Origin: an uncultured Collinsella sp.
GTDB lineage: Bacteria > Actinomycetota > Coriobacteriia > Coriobacteriales > Coriobacteriaceae
Direction of reading: 5' to 3'
DNA length: 19,379 nucleotides
NCBI GenBank assembly: GCA_902492825.1
Contig: CABUMZ010000022.1
Coordinates: 1-19,379 of the forward strand
Shown here: piece after piece, positions 1 to 7,228 of the stretch
Layout: the number at the start of each line of letters is the position of its first letter
Position numbering within the stretch: the first letter of the stretch is position 1
The notes under the pieces: model-generated
The model's input: the letters and a program-made list of their open reading frames with translations, nothing else
The model's database searches: none
Told to the model about the DNA's origin: nothing
Program-made: the position numbers and the translations under genes

Positions 1-597
1 CCTCACCTCGATCGCCTGGGCGCTAGTTTGGCCGACTACTCCACGGCGGGAAGCCTGATGGCCGAGCAGGCGGCCAACCTGGTTCACGCTTCTGGGACCG
101 ATACCCGCGTGCTTTTATTGGCGGGCGACCCCTATACCGACTCGCACTATTTGACCGCTCGCGCCTTCCACAATTACCTTCGCGAGCACAATGTTCCCTG
201 GCAGGTCGAGGATCTGACCGGTGCTCATGCCCAGGTCAAGCAGCTCGAGCACGAGCTCAACCAGCGTCTAAAGTCATCGGAAGCCCCCGAGTTGATCTGC
301 AGCGTGTTCGCCGTGGGCTCTGAGCTGATTGCCGATGCGCTTGTCTCGGCTAACAAGGCCGGCGAAGTAATGGTGATTGGCAACGACCTGTTCCCAGAAA
401 GTGCGCTGGCTTTGCGTCGGGGCATCTTTACCAACATCGTCTACAAGGACCCGGTGAGTCTGGCATATCGTGGCGCCAAGACCTTAGGCGATTACCTGCT
501 GTGGGGAAAGACGCCGGCGGAGCCTGTGCAAAAGGGGGCTGTTGAGATGGTGTTTGCCAGCAACGTCGATCGTTACTGCGAGCTCGCCGGAATCTAA
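1..597 (+). CDS. LacI/GalR-family transcriptional regulator, C-terminal part (5' end outside window)
   Basis: The reading frame is open from base 1 and ends at 597, giving about 198 residues of a protein whose N-terminus, including any HTH DNA-binding domain, lies upstream of the window. The visible part looks like the periplasmic-binding-protein-like effector domain of LacI/GalR regulators: a strand followed by AGDPYTD, then a second lobe with AVGSELIADAL, VIGNDLFPESALALRRG and a final IVYKDPVSLAYRGAKTLGDYL segment. The context supports a regulator: it lies directly upstream of a hexuronate operon whose promoter has two LacI-type palindromes with a central CG. It ends at its own intrinsic terminator, so it is a separate transcription unit. 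A solute-binding protein of a sugar ABC transporter has the same fold and cannot be fully excluded without the N-terminus. The effector is probably a hexuronate or an intermediate of its breakdown, by inference. Confidence 0.75.
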   Translation, partial: PHLDRLGASLADYSTAGSLMAEQAANLVHASGTDTRVLLLAGDPYTDSHYLTARAFHNYLREHNVPWQVEDLTGAHAQVKQLEHELNQRLKSSEAPELICSVFAVGSELIADALVSANKAGEVMVIGNDLFPESALALRRGIFTNIVYKDPVSLAYRGAKTLGDYLLWGKTPAEPVQKGAVEMVFASNVDRYCELAGI

Positions 598-659
598 TGC
601 GTTTAGGGAGTTCCCTACTTGCCGCGTACTTTTTGGCTGGGGATTGAAAAATTGTTTCG

Positions 660-700
660 AAGGCCGCTGATGGCGAATCTGCCGTCAGTGGCCTTTCTTT
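660..700 (+). terminator. Intrinsic terminator after the LacI-type gene
   Basis: Bases 661-674 pair with 681-694 through 14 positions, including two G-U pairs, around the 6-nt loop gaatct. The right arm runs into the T-rich tail tttcttt. It lies 63 bases after the stop codon at 597 and isolates the regulator gene from the uxaC operon. Confidence 0.8.
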
Positions 701-775
701 GTGCCGATCCAACGCAGGGTCCATGGCTCGGCAACCGTTAAGCGGTCAAAACCTACCGTTCGCCCCATGATGGTT

Positions 776-791
776 AGGTGAACGTTCACCT
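776..791. promoter_or_regulatory. LacI-type operator O1 upstream of uxaC
   Basis: AGGTGAACGTTCACCT is a perfect 16-bp palindrome with a central CG, the form used by LacI/GalR regulators. The same 16 bases occur at 17312-17327, and the inner 14 at 815-828. It overlaps a possible -35 element (TTCACC, 785-790), so bound protein would block polymerase. The likely ligand is the truncated LacI-type protein encoded just upstream. Confidence 0.8.
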
Positions 792-814
792 TGTAACGCA
801 TTTTGCACTAAGAT
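785..814 (+). promoter_or_regulatory. Candidate promoter of the uxaC operon
   Basis: A possible -35 TTCACC (785-790) and -10 TAAGAT (809-814) are separated by 18 bp. Both are imperfect matches to the sigma-70-type consensus. Support comes mainly from position: operator O1 covers the -35 and operator O2 begins just after the -10, the classic arrangement for repression. Confidence 0.4.
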
Positions 815-828
815 GGTGAACGTTCACC
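815..828. promoter_or_regulatory. LacI-type operator O2 upstream of uxaC
   Basis: GGTGAACGTTCACC is a perfect 14-bp palindrome identical to the core of O1, with centres 38 bp apart. It would sit at or just after the transcription start. An in-frame ATG at 813 precedes it but has no ribosome binding site, so this is regulatory DNA and not coding. Confidence 0.8.
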
Positions 829-881
829 TAGAGGATGACGAGCGTATTGTGCGCCCGCCTTGCCAGCAAAGGGGCTGTTTG

Positions 882-2309
882 ATGAAAAACTTTATGGACG
901 ATCAGGATTTCCTGCTGAGCACCAAGACCGGTGAGGAGCTGTTCCGCAACTTTGCCGAGGGCATGCCCATCGTCGACTACCATTGCCACATTTCTCCCAA
1001 GGAGATCTGGGAGGACAAGCGTTTCGAGAACATCACCGAGGTTTGGCTGGGCGGCGACCACTACAAGTGGCGCTTGATGCGTGCCAACGGCGTCGACGAG
1101 CGTTTTATCACTGGCGACGCCCCTGCTCGCGAGAAGTTCCAAAAGTGGGCCGAGACCCTGGGTCGCTGCGTTGGCAACCCCGTCTTTGAGTGGAGCCACC
1201 TGGAGCTTAAGCGCTACTTTGGCTACGAGGGCGTCCTCAACGGCAAGACTGCCCAGGAGGTCTGGGACCTTGCCAACGCCAAGCTCGCCGAGGCCAGCTT
1301 TACCTGCCGCAACCTGATCAAGCAGTCCAACGTCCGCATGATCTGCACTACCGACGACCCCGCCGACAGCTTTGAGTGGCACAAGAAGATTGCCGCCGAT
1401 GACAGTTTTGACGTTCAGGTCGTTCCCGCCATGCGCCCCGACGCCGCTCTGCGCATCGAGCGCGGCCAGGAGTTCGCCGACTACTGCAAGCACCTTTCCG
1501 AGGTCGCCGGCGTTGAGGTAAGCGACTTCGAGGGCATGAAGGCCGCCATCTCCAAGCGCTACGACGTTGCTCACGAGCTGGGATGTCGCGCATCCGACCA
1601 TGCACTCGACTACGTTATGTACGCCCCGGCTACCGCCGATGAGATCGAGGCCATCTTTGCCAAGGGTCTGGCTGCCGAGCCGCTTACCGAGGAAGAGATC
1701 CTCAAGTACAAGACTGCCTTTATGCAGTTCGTTGCCGGCGAGTATGTCCGCCTGGGCTGGGCCATGCAGCTGCACTTTGGCTGCAAGCGCGACAACAACC
1801 GCGCCATGTTTGCCAAGCTCGGCCCCGATACCGGCTACGATTGCATCTCCAACTACACGCCGTCCGACCAGCTCGCCGATTTCCTCAACTCCATCCAGGA
1901 GACCTGCGGCTTGCCCAAGACCATCCTGTACAGCTTGAATCCCATCGACAACACCATGATCGATACCGTGATGGGCTGTTTCCAGGAGGCTCCGACTGCC
2001 GGTAAGATCCAGAACGGTTCCGCCTGGTGGTTCAACGACAACGAGGTCGGTATGCGCGAGCAGCTCACGGCTCTGGCCAACGAGGGCGTCCTGGGCAACT
2101 TTGTCGGCATGCTCACCGACTCCCGCTCCTTCCTGTCCTATCCGCGCCACGAGTATTTCCGTCGCGTGCTGTGCAGCGTGATCGGCGAGTGGGTTGAGCA
2201 GGGCAAGTATCCGGCCGACATGGAGCTGCTGGGCACCATCGTGCGCGATATCAGCTACAACAATTCCGTTCGCTACTTTGGCTTCGATCTGGACACTGTC
2301 GAGGCATAG
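882..2309 (+). CDS. uxaC: Uronate (glucuronate/galacturonate) isomerase
   Basis: The 475-residue product matches the usual UxaC length of about 470. The family isomerises D-galacturonate to D-tagaturonate and D-glucuronate to D-fructuronate in the cytoplasm, the first step of the isomerase pathway. It is an amidohydrolase-fold enzyme. The metal-binding HxH is visible in VDYHCHISPKEIWEDKRF (H34, H36), followed by the CTTDDPADSFEWH segment (155-167), SFLSYPRHEYFRR (416-428) and SYNNSVRYFG near the end. The start at 882 is chosen because AAAGGGG (868-874) lies 7 bases upstream. The earlier in-frame ATG at 813 lies at the edge of operator O2 and has no ribosome binding site. It is the first gene of the hexuronate operon and is followed after 50 bases by the transporter gene. 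Expression is probably repressed through O1 and O2. Confidence 0.95.
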   Translation: MKNFMDDQDFLLSTKTGEELFRNFAEGMPIVDYHCHISPKEIWEDKRFENITEVWLGGDHYKWRLMRANGVDERFITGDAPAREKFQKWAETLGRCVGNPVFEWSHLELKRYFGYEGVLNGKTAQEVWDLANAKLAEASFTCRNLIKQSNVRMICTTDDPADSFEWHKKIAADDSFDVQVVPAMRPDAALRIERGQEFADYCKHLSEVAGVEVSDFEGMKAAISKRYDVAHELGCRASDHALDYVMYAPATADEIEAIFAKGLAAEPLTEEEILKYKTAFMQFVAGEYVRLGWAMQLHFGCKRDNNRAMFAKLGPDTGYDCISNYTPSDQLADFLNSIQETCGLPKTILYSLNPIDNTMIDTVMGCFQEAPTAGKIQNGSAWWFNDNEVGMREQLTALANEGVLGNFVGMLTDSRSFLSYPRHEYFRRVLCSVIGEWVEQGKYPADMELLGTIVRDISYNNSVRYFGFDLDTVEA

Positions 2310-2322
2310 ATCTGTATGTGTT

Positions 2323-2339
2323 CCGATTGGTGAAATCGG
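2323..2339 (+). other. Intercistronic hairpin between uxaC and the transporter gene
   Basis: CCGATT (2323-2328) pairs perfectly with AATCGG (2334-2339) around the loop ggtga. No T-tract follows, so it is not a terminator. It is the weakest of three hairpins that occupy the gaps of this operon and may affect mRNA processing or stability. Confidence 0.35.
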
Positions 2340-2359
2340 TTGCAAAGGGGAGGGACCAT

Positions 2360-3865
2360 ATGGGAACAGGGCAACAGAAAAACGAGCAGATTGTGTCTGC
2401 TCAGGCGGATTCGGGATCGATGCAGAGCTCGCAGGATATCAAGCTGAGCTGGCGTGAGAAAATCTGCTATGGCTTTGGCGATTTGGGCAACGGATTTATG
2501 TTCGATCTTGGTCAAGCATATCTGACCAAGTTCTACACTGACATCTGTCTGATTTCGCCAGGCGTAGTGAGCCTGATTTTCGCCGTCACCAAGATTTTCG
2601 ATGCGTTCATGGACCCGATTGCCGGTGCATTCGTCGACGGTAGAAAGAAGATTGGCAAGCACGGTCGGTTTCGTCCGGTCATGATGGTTTCGGCCGTGAT
2701 CCTTGCCGTTCTAACCGTGGTGACCTTCACTGCGCCCGATATTCCCATGGCGGGTAAAATTGCCTATGCGCTGATAACTTACATGATCTGGGGCGTCGTA
2801 TACAGCTTCACCAACGTGCCGTACGGATCTCTGGCCACGGTAATGACGCGTGACGTCGATGACCGCGCGCACATGGCGTCAACGCGCCAGGCCGGTTCGC
2901 TTTGCGCACAGCTCATCACGGGCGTAGCGTTCATCCCATTGGTCCTGTTCTTTGCGGGTGGCGACACGCTCGACGGCAATCCGCACGGCTATACGATTGC
3001 AGCTGTCGTCATGGGACTGTGCGGCATCGCCGGATTCGCCATCTGCTTTTTGGGAACGCGCGAGCATATCCGTATCGATCGACAGGCCGAGGAGAAGGCT
3101 GCGGGAAAGGCCGGCAAGAAGTCGAGCGCATTCAGCACGTATTTCAAGGTCGTTTTCACCAACAAGAACCTGGGAGCAGTTATCCTGCTTACGCTGTTTA
3201 CCATTTCGGCCATGAACACCAACAACACCATGATGGTGTATTTCTGCCAGTACAACCTGGGTAACATCGCGTTGCAGCCCGTTGTCAACGGCATCATGAT
3301 CGGAACGTCGGTTGTCGCCATTCTCGCCATCCCGACGCTCGTCAAGCATTTCGGTAAGAAGCGCACGTGCGTCGCCTGCTTTATCGTCGGCGCTGTGGCA
3401 AACGGCCTCAACTTCATCCTGCCGACCAATACCGTGACGTTCATCATCTTCGTCACCATCGGCTACGTCGCGCTTGCCATCCCCAACGGTATCACCTGGA
3501 ACCTGGTTTCCGATGTTATCGATTACGGTGAATGGCACACGGGAATCCGCAAGGAGGGTACGACCTACGCCGCGTTCAACTTTTCTCGTAAGCTTGCGCA
3601 ATCCCTTGCCGCGATCATTTCCGGCGGCATCCTTGCCCTTACCGGATATGTGGCAAATAAGCCCCAGACGGCCGCCACGCTGCTTGGCATCAAGGGCGCT
3701 CTGACGATTTATCCCGCTTGCGCCCTTCTGGTGGCAGCCTTGATCATCTTCGCTCTCTACGACATTACCGAGAAGAAGTTCAATTCCATTTCCAACGACC
3801 TGTCGAATGGTCGCTGGGAGCGCGGCAAGATCGGCGAGAGCACTATCGAGACGATCGATAAATAG
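2360..3865 (+). CDS. GPH-family (glycoside-pentoside-hexuronide:cation) symporter
   Basis: The 501-residue membrane protein belongs to the major facilitator-related GPH family, which includes melibiose and glucuronide carriers. Family hallmarks are present: YGFGDLGNGFMFDLGQAYL then KFYTD at the first helix, and KIFDAFMDPIAGAFVDGRKK followed by GKHGRFRP between helices 2 and 3. About twelve hydrophobic segments follow, and VSDVIDYGEWHTGIRKEGTTY is the typical motif before the last helices. The N-terminal 35 residues are hydrophilic and cytoplasmic. The ATG at 2360 has AGGGGAGGG 5 bases upstream; the upstream in-frame GTG at 2318 lacks such a site. Its place between uxaC and uxaB suggests that it imports a hexuronate or a small hexuronide, replacing the ExuT type used by enterobacteria. 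The substrate cannot be read from sequence alone. Confidence 0.88.
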   Translation: MGTGQQKNEQIVSAQADSGSMQSSQDIKLSWREKICYGFGDLGNGFMFDLGQAYLTKFYTDICLISPGVVSLIFAVTKIFDAFMDPIAGAFVDGRKKIGKHGRFRPVMMVSAVILAVLTVVTFTAPDIPMAGKIAYALITYMIWGVVYSFTNVPYGSLATVMTRDVDDRAHMASTRQAGSLCAQLITGVAFIPLVLFFAGGDTLDGNPHGYTIAAVVMGLCGIAGFAICFLGTREHIRIDRQAEEKAAGKAGKKSSAFSTYFKVVFTNKNLGAVILLTLFTISAMNTNNTMMVYFCQYNLGNIALQPVVNGIMIGTSVVAILAIPTLVKHFGKKRTCVACFIVGAVANGLNFILPTNTVTFIIFVTIGYVALAIPNGITWNLVSDVIDYGEWHTGIRKEGTTYAAFNFSRKLAQSLAAIISGGILALTGYVANKPQTAATLLGIKGALTIYPACALLVAALIIFALYDITEKKFNSISNDLSNGRWERGKIGESTIETIDK

Positions 3866-3894
3866 TCCCGCTGTTTAAACAATCATGAATGCAA

Positions 3895-3919
3895 CCCGGT
3901 GCGGCGATGCCGTACCGGG
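3895..3919 (+). other. Intercistronic GC-rich hairpin before uxaB
   Basis: Eleven bases (3895-3905) pair with 3909-3919, including one G-U pair, around a 3-nt loop gat. No T-run follows, so it is not a standard terminator. It may stabilise the upstream mRNA or mark a processing point between the transporter and uxaB. Confidence 0.55.
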
Positions 3920-3929
3920 ACTTGAGTTG

Positions 3930-3943
3930 AGAGGAAAACCTCT
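3930..3943 (+). promoter_or_regulatory. uxaB ribosome binding site inside a small hairpin
   Basis: AGAGG (3930-3934) pairs with CCTCT (3939-3943) around AAAA, immediately before the uxaB ATG at 3944. The Shine-Dalgarno bases form the left arm of the stem. Five pairs are weak at 37 degrees, so any masking of the site would be modest unless it is stabilised. Confidence 0.45.
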
Positions 3944-5458
3944 ATGAATAACATCAGCTACGAGACGCTCGAGAAGATCGGCTACGAGGGCTACGTGCTG
4001 CCCAAGGACGCCCCCGAGAAGGTCCTGCAGTTTGGCGAGGGCAATTTCCTGCGCGCCTTCGTCGATCGTTTCTTCGATATGGGCAACGAGGCCACCGGTT
4101 GGAACGGCAAGGTCGTCATGGTGCAGCCCATCAGCGGCGCCTTCGATTTCGCCGATGGTATCAATGCCCAGGATGGCCTGTACACCGTACTGGTGCGCGG
4201 CAAGGAGAACGGTGACACGGTTGACGATTCCCGCGTGATCAGCGCCTGCAGCCGTTGCCTCAATCCGTATCGCGAGGCTGACTACCGTGCCATGATGGAG
4301 GTCGCCGTTTCCGACGACCTGGAGATTATCGTCTCCAACACCACCGAGGCCGGTATCGCCTACGATCCGTCCTGCAAGGCCGACGACATGCCCCCCGCGA
4401 GCTTCCCTGCCAAGCTTGCCCAGGTGCTCCATGCCCGCTGGGCTGCCGGCAAGCAGGGCGTCATCGTGCTCGCCTGCGAGCTCATCGACCATAACGGCGA
4501 GGAGCTGCTGCGCATCATGAACCAGTACGTGAGCGACTGGGGCTGGGAGGACGAGTTTTCGCAGTGGATGGCCAACGACTGCACCGTCTGCACCACGCTC
4601 GTCGACACCATCGTTCCGGGTCGCATCCGCGATCCCAAGGAGGCCGCTGCCGTGGCCGAGCGCTTGGGCTATGAAGATCCGTTCTTGGCCGTGCGTGAGC
4701 CCTTCCAGATGTGGGGCATCCAGGGTGACGAATCGCTCAAGGAGCGTCTGCCCTTCGTGAAGGCCGGTCTGCCGGGTGTCTTTGTGACCCTCGACGTCAC
4801 CCCGTACAAGAAGCGCAAGGTCCGCATCCTCAACGGCGCCCACACCGCCTTTGTCCCGGGTTCCTGGGTTGCCGGCTTTGATATCGTGCGCGATTGCATG
4901 CACGACGAGACCGTCCGCGGCTTCATGAACACTATGCTCTACGACGAGGTCATTCCGACGCTTGCCGCCGACCTGGATGTCGAGGACTGCAAGGCCTTTG
5001 CCGCCGCTGTTGAGAACCGCTTCGACAACCCGTTTATCGACCACGCGCTGCTCTCCATCTGCCTCAACTCCACGGCTAAGTGGCGTGCCCGCGACCTGCC
5101 TACGCTCAAGGACTACGCTGCCGAGACCGGCAACCTGCCCAAGTGCCTGGCGACGAGCCTGGCCACGCTCATCTCCTTCTACACGCAGGAGCTCGTGTCC
5201 CGCGAGGGCGACGGCCTGCACCTGCGTCGCTCCGACGGCACCGAGTACACCGCTCAGGACGACGCCTTTGTGCTCGACTTCTACGCTGCCCACGCCGGCG
5301 CCGACGACGCCGAGCTGGTGCACGATGTGCTCTCCAACGAGCAAATGTGGGGCGAGGATCTTACGCAGATCGCCGGCCTGGAGGAGTTTGTCGTCAACGC
5401 TCTCGCCGTCGTGCGCTCCGAGGGCGTCAAGCAGGCGTTCGCGAACGCTCAGGCCTAA
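3944..5458 (+). CDS. uxaB: Tagaturonate reductase (altronate oxidoreductase)
   Basis: The 504-residue product belongs to the mannitol dehydrogenase family and reduces tagaturonate to altronate with NADH. It follows the known E. coli UxaB pattern: LQFGEGNFLRAFVD (29-41) at the nucleotide-binding start, IVSNTTEAGIAY (129-140), ACELIDHNG (177-185) and YKKRKVRILNGAHTAFVPG from residue 288. The last segment holds the family's catalytic K-x4-N-x2-H pattern as K292, N297 and H300. The SNTTEAGI segment favours UxaB over the fructuronate reductase UxuB, as does the company of uxaA. The ATG at 3944 follows an AGAGGA site that can fold into a small hairpin. The protein is slightly longer than E. coli UxaB, about 480 residues, mainly through a longer N-terminus and a C-terminal tail. 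Confidence 0.92.
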   Translation: MNNISYETLEKIGYEGYVLPKDAPEKVLQFGEGNFLRAFVDRFFDMGNEATGWNGKVVMVQPISGAFDFADGINAQDGLYTVLVRGKENGDTVDDSRVISACSRCLNPYREADYRAMMEVAVSDDLEIIVSNTTEAGIAYDPSCKADDMPPASFPAKLAQVLHARWAAGKQGVIVLACELIDHNGEELLRIMNQYVSDWGWEDEFSQWMANDCTVCTTLVDTIVPGRIRDPKEAAAVAERLGYEDPFLAVREPFQMWGIQGDESLKERLPFVKAGLPGVFVTLDVTPYKKRKVRILNGAHTAFVPGSWVAGFDIVRDCMHDETVRGFMNTMLYDEVIPTLAADLDVEDCKAFAAAVENRFDNPFIDHALLSICLNSTAKWRARDLPTLKDYAAETGNLPKCLATSLATLISFYTQELVSREGDGLHLRRSDGTEYTAQDDAFVLDFYAAHAGADDAELVHDVLSNEQMWGEDLTQIAGLEEFVVNALAVVRSEGVKQAFANAQA

Positions 5459-5468
5459 ATCCTTCTGT

Positions 5469-5494
5469 ACGCCCGCCGGGTAACTGGCGGGCGT
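5469..5494 (+). other. Intercistronic GC-rich hairpin between uxaB and uxaA
   Basis: ACGCCCGCC (5469-5477) pairs perfectly with GGCGGGCGT (5486-5494) around an 8-nt loop. No T-tract follows. It is 11 bases after the uxaB stop, like the hairpin before uxaB, so a role in mRNA stability or partial termination is plausible. Confidence 0.6.
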
Positions 5495-5536
5495 CACTCG
5501 ACTTCTGCTCAACCTGTAGGGTTAGGACTCTTTGTA

Positions 5537-7021
5537 ATGAACACTATCCAGATCAATCCGGCCGACAACGTCATCGTTGCGCTGTCGCCGCTCGCCAAGG
5601 GTGCTGTCGTCGAGGTTCCCGGCGTGGGCGAGGTCGTTGCCGCGGAGGATATCCCGCAGGGTCACAAGTTGGCCGTGCGCGCCATTGCAGCCGGTGAGGA
5701 TGTCATCAAGTACGGTCTTCCCATCGGCCACGTGACGAAGGACATTCAGCCCGGCCAGTGGCTGCACACGCACAACGTGAAGACCAACCTCTCGGGTGAG
5801 ATCGAGTACGCCTACAATCCGACACATCCGGTCGCTGAGCCGGTCGAGGCCGAGACCTTTATGGGCTTCCGCCGTGCCGACGGTCGTGCCGCCACGCGCA
5901 ATGAGCTTTGGATCATTCCCACCGTCGGTTGCGTCAACGAAGTCGCTCGTGCCATGTGCGAGCAGGCTCAGGACCTGGTCGAGGGCTCGTTGGAGGGCGT
6001 CTATTACTTCCCGCATCCGTTCGGTTGCTCACAGACCGGCGCCGACCATGCCCAGACCCGTCGTCTGCTGGTGGCGCTGTCGCGTCACGCAAACGCCGCG
6101 GGCGTGCTGTTCTTGTCGCTCGGTTGCGAGAACTGCACGCATCAGCAGGTGCTCGACGAGCTCGGTGACTTCGATCACGAGCGCGTTCGTTTTCTCACCT
6201 GCCAGGATGTAGCCGACGAGCAGATCGAGGGCCACAAGATTCTGTCCGAGCTGGCTGACCTGGCCAAGCAGGCCAAGCGTGAGCCCATTCCGGCCTCAGA
6301 GCTGGTTATTGGTCTTAAGTGCGGCGGCTCTGACGGTCTTTCGGGCATTACCGCCAACCCCACGATCGGTCGCGTGAGCGATATGGTCGTCGCCCGTGGC
6401 GGCACGTCGGTGCTCACCGAAGTGCCCGAGATGTTTGGCGCGGAGAGCATCCTGCTCGATCGCTGCGAGAACGAGCAGGTCTTTAACGCTGCCTCTGACA
6501 TGCTTAACGGTTTTAAGGATTACTTTATTAGCCATGGTGAGGTGGTCTACGAGAACCCGAGTCCCGGTAACAAGGACGGTGGCATCACCACGCTCGAGGA
6601 CAAGAGTTGCGGCTGCGTGCAAAAGGGCGGCTCCGCACCCATCGTCGACGTGCTGCCGTATGCCGGTCAGGTCACCAAGCATGGCCTGAACATGCTGTGC
6701 GGCCCGGGCAACGACATGGTATCCACCACGGCGTTGACGGCTGCTGGCTGTCACGTGATTCTGTTCTCGACTGGACGCGGCACGCCGTTTGGTGCACCGG
6801 CGCCCACCCTCAAGGTGTTCACCAATCAGCGTCTGTGCGACCACAAGGCCAACTGGATGGACTTTAACGCCGGCGTGATTGCCACAGGCGAACGCACACT
6901 CGACGAGGCTGCCCGCGACCTGTATCAGCTGGTACTGGATACAGCGAGCGGTAAGCTAACGAGTGCCGAGCGCCGCGGTTGCCACGAGATCAGTATCTGG
7001 AAAGACGGCGTCTGCCTGTAG
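5537..7021 (+). CDS. uxaA: Altronate dehydratase
   Basis: The 494-residue enzyme dehydrates D-altronate to 2-keto-3-deoxygluconate and is iron dependent. The N-terminal SAF-type domain spans about residues 1-95 and includes VIKYGLPIGHVTKDI and HTHNVKTNLS. The catalytic UxaA domain follows with RNELWIIPTVGCVN (121-134), FGCSQTGADH (162-171), LGCEN (195-199), GLKCGGSDGLSGITANP (259-275), TEVPEMFGAE (294-303), ENPSPGNKDGGITTLEDKS and FSTGRGTPFG. These match E. coli UxaA closely in order and spacing. The GTAGGGTTAGGA stretch before the ATG at 5537 gives a moderate ribosome binding site. It is the last gene of the hexuronate operon and is followed directly by a hairpin with a short T-run. Confidence 0.96.
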   Translation: MNTIQINPADNVIVALSPLAKGAVVEVPGVGEVVAAEDIPQGHKLAVRAIAAGEDVIKYGLPIGHVTKDIQPGQWLHTHNVKTNLSGEIEYAYNPTHPVAEPVEAETFMGFRRADGRAATRNELWIIPTVGCVNEVARAMCEQAQDLVEGSLEGVYYFPHPFGCSQTGADHAQTRRLLVALSRHANAAGVLFLSLGCENCTHQQVLDELGDFDHERVRFLTCQDVADEQIEGHKILSELADLAKQAKREPIPASELVIGLKCGGSDGLSGITANPTIGRVSDMVVARGGTSVLTEVPEMFGAESILLDRCENEQVFNAASDMLNGFKDYFISHGEVVYENPSPGNKDGGITTLEDKSCGCVQKGGSAPIVDVLPYAGQVTKHGLNMLCGPGNDMVSTTALTAAGCHVILFSTGRGTPFGAPAPTLKVFTNQRLCDHKANWMDFNAGVIATGERTLDEAARDLYQLVLDTASGKLTSAERRGCHEISIWKDGVCL

Positions 7022-7023
7022 AG

Positions 7024-7056
7024 AGATTCGCCATTCGTAGGGGTGGCGAATCTTTT
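7024..7056 (+). terminator. Intrinsic terminator after uxaA
   Basis: AGATTCGCCA (7024-7033) pairs perfectly with TGGCGAATCT (7044-7053) around a 10-nt loop, and TTTT ends at 7056. The stem is only moderately GC-rich and the T-run is short, so termination may be incomplete. The remaining gap to 7228 shows no clear further feature. Confidence 0.65.
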
Positions 7057-7228
7057 GATCTCGATGACGGGGCTGCACAGTGGCTCCGTGCGAGGGAAGG
7101 GTTGCTACTGCGCGTTTGTGAGATGCTTTTCGGTGCCCTTTTCCGCACTGTTGACGTATCTATGGTTATAAATTCGGGCAAATTGGTTTAAGAAGCCGAT
7201 TTCGTCCAGGTCGATAGAGGGGAATTGC

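Noticed and set aside
813..881. N-terminal extension of UxaC from the ATG at 813
   Set aside because: The ATG abuts operator O2, has no ribosome binding site, and the added 23 residues match nothing in the family. The ATG at 882 is well placed.
828..2345. 505-codon minus-strand frame opposite uxaC
   Set aside because: Antisense shadow of uxaC; it would also start inside the transporter's leader and run into operator DNA.
3875..5512. 545-codon minus-strand frame opposite uxaB
   Set aside because: Same antisense effect; no recognisable motifs, and uxaB is unambiguous on the plus strand.
7151..7172. Promoter before the GltD-like gene (TTGACG and TATAAA)
   Set aside because: The two elements are only 10 bases apart, too close for a sigma-70-type promoter. 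No other -35 at a proper distance is convincing.
6979..7191. 70-codon plus-strand frame across the end of uxaA
   Set aside because: It overlaps uxaA and its terminator in another frame, without a ribosome binding site or recognisable motif.
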